Shown in pieces: positions 56,854-64,000 of a DNA stretch of 64,000 bases (the first letter of the stretch is position 1; each line of letters begins with the position of its first letter). The notes below the pieces were generated by a model. It was given only the letters and a program-made list of their open reading frames with translations, made no database searches and had not been told where the DNA came from. A program made the position numbers and the translations under genes. Source of the DNA: Euonymus europaeus (lineage: Eukaryota > Streptophyta > Magnoliopsida > Celastrales > Celastraceae); contig OY756966.1 in NCBI GenBank assembly GCA_963580455.1, positions 22,571,001 to 22,635,000 on the forward strand, given 5' to 3'.

Positions 56854-58858
56854 ATGTCTTGTGACTCAGCAGGCGAGCACTACCGTTGGAATATGGCAGG
56901 AACTGATATCTCGATCGATGCTCGTGACCATGGCATCATAGTAGATGAACAAGCAAAAAAGGTTCAGTGCAAATACTGTGCAAAGGTGTTGAGTAGCTTC
57001 AACAGTCTCCAGAGCCATTTAGGAGGAGTGAGAGGTGACATAAAACCTTGCACGCTAGTTCCTGAAACCATCAGGAAACTCTTTTGGGACAAAGCGAATG
57101 AGAGAAGGCCTTCACTTGTTCCTGTTTCTGGTAGTGCAAGTAACATAATTGCAACGACATCGTGGTCTCAAGCTGAAGCCAGTAGATGCATTGGAAGATT
57201 TATTTACGAAACTGGAGTTGATTTTGATGTTGTCAATTCTCCTAGCTTTGGGAGAATTATCGGTGCCACGTTCAAAGAAGGCCCGCTGGAGTATGACATG
57301 CCGAATCTCCAAGAACTGAGAGGTTCAATCCTTGAAGGTGAGTTCGAAGATATGAAGAATCACTTCAAGAACATAAGTGATTCTTGGGCAGACACAGGAT
57401 GCAGCATACTTGTTGATGATTGGGTCAATGAGAATGGTCGACACCTTGTTACTTTTCTGGTGGATTCTAGGGAGGGCACCTTGTATCATCATTCAGAAGA
57501 TATCTCATCATTGGTTGGTAATACTGTCGCCTTGAACTTGTTGATGGATCAAGTGATTGTGGCCATTGGGGTAGGTAATGTAGTACAAGTCATTGCTAAT
57601 TCGGAGACTTTTCGGACTGATAGATTCAACCTGGAGTTTAATAGGAAGCACATCCCTGTGGCTTGGGCAATGAGCTTGTCTTACTGTATTGGCCTCATGT
57701 TGGAAAGGATTTTGATGATTAAGACTGTAAAAGAGATTGTAGAGAAGGCCAAATTTATCACCAAGTACATCCATGGAAATCCGGCAGTTATGATCCTATT
57801 TAAGGATTTTTCTGATGTTGATAGCCTTGTGGTGCGTTCAAATATCAGGTTTGCAATGCCATTCTTAACATTGGAGAACATTGTGTACCATGAGCATAGC
57901 TTGAAGGGTTTTTTTTTGTCCTCTGAATGGACTGAATCAACTCGGGGTTCAAGCAATGAAGGCAAGAGAATGACTAATCTGGTAAGAAATGAGTCCTTTT
58001 GGAGCAGATCAGAATTGGTCATCAAGGCAACAATTCCACTTATCAATGTCATTTCATCTGTTGATCGGCCTGAGAAACCTTCTGTTGCTTACATTTACGA
58101 CACAATTGATGAAGCAAAGACATTGATCATGAAGGAATTAGAGAAGAAGATATCTTTATACAATGAAATATCGGACGTGATCGACAAGATATGGAATAAG
58201 TATCTCCATATCCCACTCCATGCTGCAGGATATTACCTAAACCCATGTTACTTTTACGCCAAAGATTTCTTTCCTGATGAAGAGGTGGCTAATGGACTAA
58301 CAGATTGTATCTTGAAACTGGAAGACGATGAAATCACTCGACACATGATATTTGAACAACTTCAGGATTACAGACAAGCCAAAGGTGGTTTCAGTGAGGG
58401 TTGTGCTATTCACATAAGAGACACTGTCCCTCCAGGTCAGTTAAAACTTCCATTGTGTCAATTCATATGCAAAAAAAAATTATCATTAATTATTTTTTGT
58501 CCAAATTTGGTTGACAGTTTTATGGTGGTCGCGATATGGAAGACATTGTCCTCAATTGCAGAGAGTGGCAATAAGAATCTTAGGCCAAACTTGTGATATT
58601 GGTTTAAGGTATGACACTAACAAGAGTCTAGCAAACAAGTTGCTCTTGCCATGGAACAATCCTATTGAACTACAATATTTGAAGAAGTTAGCATATGTTC
58701 ACTATAATCTGCATCTGAGGAATGCTCGATCGAGGACATATCAGTCTAGATGGGATGGAGGGAGTGTCCAGATGGATGATTGGATCGTTTATGATGCACC
58801 GGATCATAGCGAACAATATGCATCAAATAAAAGACACAAGTTGTCTCCCAAGAAATAG
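56854..58858 (+). CDS. BED zinc finger / DUF659 hAT transposase-derived protein, copy B (probably domesticated)
   Basis: Exons 56854-58435 and 58518-58858 give 640 residues. Compared with copy A I count nine replacements (for example NERR for NERT, SSEW for SSQW, LANK for LANR, LAYVHY for LVYVHY) and one inserted Arg (EITRHM for EISHM). Domain plan and the lost residues are the same: VDDW kept, VIANS in place of VTDNA, SLSYCI in place of CAAHCI, no SGCERNWS motif. The 82-base intron is identical to that of copy A. Both copies being open over 640 codons with transposase-critical residues already lost argues for a host role acquired before the duplication. A pair of recent pseudogenes is possible but would not explain the open frames. 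Confidence 0.85.
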
Positions 58859-59153
58859 ATGGTGTGATCTCTGTTACTAAATTGCTAGATGTACCTAGTC
58901 AATGTTGGTGTAGTTTGTTATTTTGGATTCAGAGTATGGATTATGCTTCTTGGACTTGATTATTGTTTGGAGCTTGGATTGTCTTTGTTGAAAATAAATG
59001 ATTTGTTATGGATTGTTTGGGTATAGCTCAACTTTTTACTGTCTTTGAAGTAGCTATTTATTTCTTCCTTTTGTTTCAGGTTTCCATTATGCTGTTCATT
59101 TTTCCTTGACTGATTATCAAGAGACTACAAACTAATATTGTGGAGGTATTGCC

Positions 59154-59316
59154 CTCCTTTGATATTGTAGAGCATTCGAAATTTATTCTAGTGGAATAAT
59201 ACAGGGGAAGGAAAGACAGAAGAAAGAAGAAGAAAAAACAGCGACTGAAACATGAGATATATAGACCAGGGATACAACTAATGACAGCACCCAAGATTAA
59301 CTTAAAACTCAGACCA
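59154..59316. other. Junction after copy B
   Basis: Unique sequence starts here. A GA-rich block (59210-59240) leads into the RNase H fragment on the other strand. Confidence 0.35.
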
Positions 59317-59592
59317 TCAAATTAAATTATATATATTGACACTAGAAAGCCAAGAGAGGTGCTCCTCGTCCACCTGAACTGTAACAGCACTTGGAATCTC
59401 TTTAACCCAAACCTGAAAAAGGGGAGAGTGCACAGCTAAACGATGAGCCACTTGGTTTTTGTGTTGATGCACATGAACAATACACCAGTCCAAAAAATGG
59501 GAGAGAACTCTACGAGCTTCAAGGACCGAGGAACGCCAGCATGATAATGGAGGATCGCCGTCCTTGATCGCCTTAACCACCAGCATGAGCAT
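59317..59592 (-). pseudogene. LINE-type RNase H fragment
   Basis: The minus frame reads VKAIKDGDPPLSCWRSSVLEARRVL..., then IVHVHQHKNQVAHRLAVHSPLFQVW. This resembles the end of the RNase H-like domain (RVT_3 type) found in plant non-LTR retroelements and free-standing RNase H-like genes: a conserved D....A, then R..N..AH.LA. The domain's first half is missing and upstream frames are disrupted. It is a fragment. Confidence 0.55.
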
Positions 59593-59630
59593 GATAATGG
59601 AGGATCACCATCCTTGATCGCCTTAACGAC
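59536..59630. repeat. 45-50-bp tandem duplication in the RNase H fragment
   Basis: The block GCATGATAATGGAGGATC...CCTTGATCGCCTTAAC occurs twice in a row (59536-59580 and 59581-59630), with small differences. It duplicates the N-terminal part of the fragment. Confidence 0.9.
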
Positions 59631-61158
59631 TACAGACGCCAACATGTATTTTTTTTAGTACACACATAATTGTTTAGAGATATGACTCAATTCATCACTA
59701 AAAATCTCTAGTATTCATATCCTTGTTTGAAGTTAAACAGAGACTAGCTTAAAACAAAACATAGCAGCCAACACAAGGCCAAGGTAAATAATAAACATCA
59801 AAGGCTAAACTGAGCGATAAAATATCAGCATTTTCTTCAATAACGGTAGGACTGTAGGAGTTATCACTTATCACATGTAAATGTCTAGACGAATTACGTG
59901 ATAATATCATATTAATCTTTAGACAACAACGACCCAATAAAAGTAGTTATAAAAGAAAACATGAAAATCCATCTACATTTAATCCCCATATCTAAACTTC
60001 AAAAATTTGAAAAGATATAAGAGAGCGGGGAAACGCCATAGAAGCAAAAAATTAGAATCATTGAAACCATGCTAGTCTTTTTCATTGACATCATGCTCAA
60101 TAGTGTGTCCGATTTTTTCTTGATTGAGTGTTATCGAATACATTTCACATTATGGAATGATATGTTAGGTTTCACATTAAAAAAAGATCTATCATTCTAT
60201 TGTGTTGTCTTATTTAGTATGAATTATCCTATTATAATTTAGCATTATAGTAGTGTACCATTATATAGTATGATTTATAATTCATATATTAGTACGATAT
60301 ATTTTACTAGTATTGTAATTTAATTAATTAATTAATTTAATTATATTCATTATGAATTCATGTGACATTTATTATGTTATTATGCACACCCAAATTTCAT
60401 ACTCGATATATATTTATAAACTATGAAAGTCTACAACAACAACACAAATTTACTTGTAATAAGGATAGGGTAGGTTCGGGTCGGGTTGATTATGATTATG
60501 GGTACGGTTTCGGTCGGTCCGATTTTAGTTCAGGTACCTTAATCATTTATTAATCTGTTCGGATATCCTAAACCCGGCATCAAATACCAAAATGATCTGA
60601 AACCTTGACGGGTTTTAAAAAAAATCAAAATCGTTTTCAAATCCTATGAGAGCGATTTTCGGATTTTAAACGGATCGAATACCCTACGAATTATACCTGA
60701 ATCGATTTTTTTTTTCTTTGCCATCCCAATGCATGACTAAGACACCTAAAAAGTACACTTCTCCATTTTCTTCTGCTCTTCCTATTGTTCCAAAGTCTCC
60801 TAAGTTTGGCCCAATAGATATTTTCTCCAATAATTTGGCTTCATTTGAAGGGCTTTTGTTGATCAACAAAATAATATTGATGGCAATAAGTAATGCCACT
60901 CATTTTGAAAATATTAAGTTATTAACCACTTTTCAACTAAGATTATATGGAAGGACAATCTTAAGTGTGGAAATCACTTAGGTGATAATAAAATTGATGA
61001 ATCTCTCTAGAATCAAACAACATAGACTTACAAAATCTCGAGTTCAATGTTCACAAGGAGCTCAAGGTACAAAAACGGCTTATTAAAAAAGAAAAATAAA
61101 TCAAATAAACAATGTTATTTAGAGTTGCATGAGTGTTATTTAAAGGTTTGAAAACAAC
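59631..61158. other. AT-rich intergenic DNA
   Basis: No gene assigned. An imperfect inverted repeat lies at about 60468-60690 (GATAGGGTAGGTTCGGGTC on the left against GATCGAATACCCTACG on the right), the look of a small MITE. Frames open on both strands at 60684-60981 are not recognised. Confidence 0.4.
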
Positions 61159-61310
61159 CTTTGCATCAGAGGCGGCCCTGGGCAGGGGCGACAGGGGCGG
61201 CCGCCCAGGGCCCCCAAAATTCGAGGGTCCCAAATTTTTTTTTAATACTAATATGTTTTAACATATGTATAAAATTTAGTTTTCACAATCATTGTATCAT
61301 TACTCACTTC

Positions 61311-61362
61311 TGGTCTAGCGGCGCAACAGATCTTTTAGATATTGAGGTCAGTGGTTCGAGCC
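61311..61362 (+). promoter_or_regulatory. Pol III A/B-box-like pair inside the hAT element
   Basis: TGGTCTAGCGGC (61311-61322) fits an A box (TRGYNNARNNGG) and GGTTCGAGCC (61353-61362) fits a B box (GGTTCGANNCC) with one base fewer. The spacing of about 40 bases is as in tRNAs and tRNA-derived SINEs. The intervening sequence does not fold into a full tRNA by eye. Confidence 0.45.
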
Positions 61363-61407
61363 TTTAATCCAACATCTCCTCTTTACTTTTTCTTCCATTT
61401 TTTGTAG

Positions 61408-61531
61408 TTAAAATTGGGCCCCCAATTTCAAGTCCAAAGATCCATTTTTTTACTTAAAATTGGGCCCCCAATTTCAAGTCTAAAAATTCTTTTTTATACT
61501 TAAAATTGGGCCTCCAATTTCAAGTCCAAAG
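61408..61531. repeat. Three tandem units of about 45 bp in the hAT element
   Basis: The phrase AAAATTGGGCCCCCAATTTC occurs three times (about 61409, 61455 and 61502), each followed by AAGTC(C/T)(A)AA. Each unit holds a palindrome AATTGGGCC...CCAATT. Confidence 0.92.
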
Positions 61532-61970
61532 TTACTTACTACAAGGCCCAATTTCACTTTTAAAACTCTAATTTACATCTTCACCTCTTTCTCTCGTCTC
61601 CCATCTCTGTAATCTCTGTTCTGTCTCTCTCTCTCCAACCTCCAACGTCTCTATTTATGTGATTTTATGTAATTATATTTTTAACTGAATATTATAATTA
61701 CTAGTTTAATTTTAATGTAATGACATTCAAAACGTGATGGTCTAGCCTCCCAAAATTGGGTTCCAGCTATCAAAAATTTATTGTTGTTTTATTTGTTTGA
61801 ATTTTTATTATTAGTTTAAAAGTTATGACTATGTGTTAAAAAAAAAATCGAGGCGTTGCCCCGAACCCCAAAAAAATTTTCGGGGCGCTGCCCCCAACCC
61901 TTCCTTGAGAGCCCCCAAAAAAAATCTCGCCCCGGGCCCCAAATAGGCCAGGATCGCCCCTGCTTTGCAT

Positions 61971-62492
61971 AAATTATATGGAGGTAAATACAATATATAT
62001 CATTTATGTCTCAAACTCCACCCACTATATGAACTTTGTGCACGAGAGTTCCAAAATAAGAATTTGTGGCTATTACCAAGTCAAAACAGTACAAGATTTA
62101 ATACATAAAAAATAGAAAAAATGGAGATTTAATTAATACCCCACCTTCAATATATACATTAAATATGTAATTAGAGTTAGAAGGTAGTAGTAACGTCCCT
62201 ATAGACCCTATTGACCTTTAAGGAGGCCGCTCCATTCTCTCCAACTATGATTGAAACAATCAACAAAAGTATTTGCGGTAGTATTGACCCATTCTTTTGC
62301 AACTCATTCTTAAGAACTAGCATGGCTGATTCTTGCCAATCACTTGGTGACAAGTATGTTGTGAGATATCATTACCAAATCTACAATATAAGAAGATGAG
62401 GAGGTGCTAAATCTTCCTGACAGAGGATCAAGTCTTCAGGAAGCCTGCACTAGAATCTCTGGTGTTTGATTTGAACATTAGTAGAGCAACAC
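61971..62492. other. Promoter and 5' region of the IST1-like gene
   Basis: No gene is assigned. A short upstream open frame lies at 62246-62399. The 5' UTR of the IST1-like gene probably begins in the last 200 bases. Confidence 0.4.
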
Positions 62493-62713
62493 ATGGGTAA
62501 GAAAATGGATGCTCTTCTTGGAAGGGATTCCGGGGCTTCCAAGTTCAAGAGTCTTGCAAAGCTTACCATCTCTAGGATTGCATTTCTCAGGAACCAGCAC
62601 CGAGCTCGATTTTCCTATGCGTGTTCAGACGTCGTCGAGCTCCTACGCCTCGGTCACCAACAGAGTGCAATCCTTCGGGTAATTATAACCGAAATTATAC
62701 GAGACTCGATTTT

Positions 62714-62750
<37 letters not shown>

Positions 62751-64000
62751 GTATATATATACATATATCAGCTTCTAAGGTTTTGCTCGAATGTATGAAC
62801 AGGTTGAGCATGTGGTCAAGGAGCAGAATATGTTGGATGTGTTTGTCCTGATAGAGAACTACTGCCAACTTCTATTAGAGACCGTTGCCCTTCTACAAAA
62901 GAACAAGTTAGTTTTCTCTTGTTCAATAACTCTCAGATTGGTTCATGCTAATGCAAAGCTGTGTGTGTTTGTGCACCCTAATACTAACTCATATCAAACT
63001 TACATGCACGCTCATGTCTGTGTAGGGAATTCCCGGACGAGCTGAAGGAGGCGATGTCAAGCTTAATTTTTGCATCTTCAAGATGTGGAGAATTCCCAGA
63101 GCTGCAAGAAATTCGTGGTGTTTTCTCATCAGAATTCAGTAAAGATTTTGCAGCCCGTGCTGTTGAATCGCACAGCAGCTGTGGCGTAAATCCCAAGGTA
63201 AGGAGTGAAGAGTTGAAAGTTCGAATATCGAATTTTCTCCGGAACTTCCAGTAACTCTTATCTTGAATTTTGTAGATGATAAAAAAGTTATCATCAAGAC
63301 AACCAAGCTTGGAAACCAGAAAGAAAGTGCTGATGAAAATTGCTTCTAAGAATGGCCTAACACTGCATCTGGAGGATGATACTCCTTCGGTTCCTAAGGT
63401 AGGATATCTTGCCCTATTTGTCAGAAACAGCTTATTCCACAACAAAGGTTAGATGTATGATATATTTCTGCACCCAATAACAGCAGGAGAAATTGCATAT
63501 CAACCAGAATAAGAAGCAACCGGATCCCAGTGAACTGCCTAGCTTGAAAGATCTTGATCCTAGAGACGACACCCAAGATATGCTGGAGGAGTTGAAATTC
63601 TCTGAATCAATTAGATCACAGAAGGACTACAGAGATGTAGCTACAGCAGCAGAAGAGGCTGAAAAATCAGCAACTTATGCAGCAGGAGCTGCTGTTGAAC
63701 TCTCAAGACAAGATTCCCATGAGAATGATTCAGATAGTCATGGAGGTCCAAATCATTGCCAAGGAAAGAAGAATGCTTCTGGTGATAGGCCTCAGAGACC
63801 TAAACACCAAGTCAATGATTATAAAACTTTAGAAGAAATCAAGAACTTAAGAAACAAGTTAGGAATTGAAAATATCAATCCTCCTGAGAATTTCATCTCA
63901 GAATCAGAAGGTGAAGAAACAACAGAATGCTTCAGCCAAACTCACCTGGAATATGGCAACAACAGAGCAGGCAAAGCAAGAACAATATCTGATTCAAGTT
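62493..64000 (+). CDS. IST1-like ESCRT-III-associated protein, 5' part (runs off the window)
   Basis: Exons are 62493-62678, 62803-62906, 63026-63197, 63276-63398 and 63484 or 63487 to the window end, all GT-AG and in frame. The protein starts MGKKMDALLGRDSGASKFKS, then LTISRIAFLRNQHRARF, VVELLRLGHQQSAILR, VEHVVKEQNMLDVFVLIENYC, ELKEAMSSLIFASSRCGEFPEL and KKLSSRQPSLETRKKVLMKIA. These are the successive helices of the IST1 (Ist1/Vps4-regulator) domain. IST1 proteins act on endosomes in multivesicular-body sorting with ESCRT-III and the ATPase VPS4. The fifth exon is long, open and polar (YRDVATAAEEAEKSATYAAGAA near 63632-63697), as in plant IST1-LIKE proteins with long tails. The C-terminus, where MIT-interacting motifs could lie, is outside. 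The exact ISTL paralogue is not known. Confidence 0.93.
62718..62750. repeat. (CT)n microsatellite in intron 1 of the IST1-like gene
   Basis: A run of about 14 CT units followed by GTCTCTG and a TA run. It lies within the 124-base first intron and is likely to vary in length between individuals. Confidence 0.95.

Larger units (their letters stand above)
49990..59153 (+). repeat. Segmental duplication, copy B (about 9.2 kb)
   Basis: Direct repeat of 28741-37879, with the same order of features. It has the complete left arm of the 1.16-kb MULE-like element, which starts outside the shared segment at 49869. It has about 165 bases near 55757-55925 that are absent from copy A, and lacks about 110 bases present in A after the hAT-derived gene. 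Without the later Mutator-like insertion the two copies would be only about 2.1 kb apart, so this is a near-tandem duplication. Confidence 0.95.
61167..61962. mobile_element. Non-autonomous hAT element, 796 bp, with perfect 8-bp target duplication
   Basis: The left end is CAGAGGCGGCCCTGG and the right end, on the minus strand, is CAGGGGCGATCCTGG. The flanks CTTTGCAT (61159-61166) and CTTTGCAT (61963-61970) are identical 8-bp target duplications, the hAT hallmark. The ends are GC-rich with runs of G and C; the interior is AT-rich and contains three tandem units and tRNA-like promoter boxes. No transposase frame is present. The perfect target duplication suggests a fairly recent insertion. Confidence 0.92.

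Noticed and set aside
63054..63254. Short open frame beginning inside IST1-like exon 3 and a 153-codon minus frame (62984-63445)
   Set aside because: The first is the in-frame exon read through its intron; the second is antisense to IST1-domain exons.

Overview
This is a gene-poor, TE-rich stretch of an AT-rich plant nuclear genome, almost certainly a eudicot. Support comes from GT-AG introns in every gene, plant-specific families (a NOI/RIN4-like protein, a plastid-type ABCF protein, an IST1-like ESCRT protein) and typical plant mobile elements (chromovirus, Mutator-like, hAT, PIF/Harbinger-type MITE). I cannot name the species.

Layout. 1-5.4 kb holds degenerate repeats without a gene. 5.4-7.9 kb is a broken Ty3/gypsy chromovirus pol. 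8.3-9.0 kb is a Tourist-like MITE, followed by a fragment of a DRG1-type GTPase gene. 11.1-12.8 kb is a complete three-exon NOI-domain gene. 15.1-19.9 kb is a 4.75-kb element built as a giant imperfect inverted repeat of GATACTGT-rich tandem arrays, with MULE-like ends and an 8/9 target-site duplication. A dead MULE transposase fragment follows. 21.9-26.2 kb (minus strand) is an intact nine-exon ABCF5-like gene. 27.7-28.6 kb looks like a minus-strand LTR with an initiator-tRNA-Met primer site.

The second half is dominated by a direct segmental duplication of about 9.1 kb (28741-37879 and 49990-59153). Each copy carries a BED zinc-finger fragment and a two-exon BED/DUF659 gene derived from a hAT transposase. 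In both genes the second catalytic Asp and the Cys-His motif are replaced while the frame stays open, which suggests domestication. The two genes, including their intron, are much more alike than the flanking DNA, which suggests gene conversion. Between the copies sits a 9.97-kb Mutator-like element (39318-49284) with matching ends. It encodes an intact MURA/FAR1-type transposase (minus) and a multi-exon Ulp1/C48-protease-like protein (plus) with an in-frame stop near its C-terminus.

The right end holds a LINE RNase H fragment, a non-autonomous hAT element with a perfect 8-bp target duplication and internal Pol III-like boxes, and the 5' part of an IST1-like gene that runs off the window.

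The host genes (NOI, ABCF5, IST1-like) are unrelated single genes with no shared pathway; mobile DNA and duplication shape the rest. All exon models were made by eye from splice signals, reading frame and family knowledge; no search was run.
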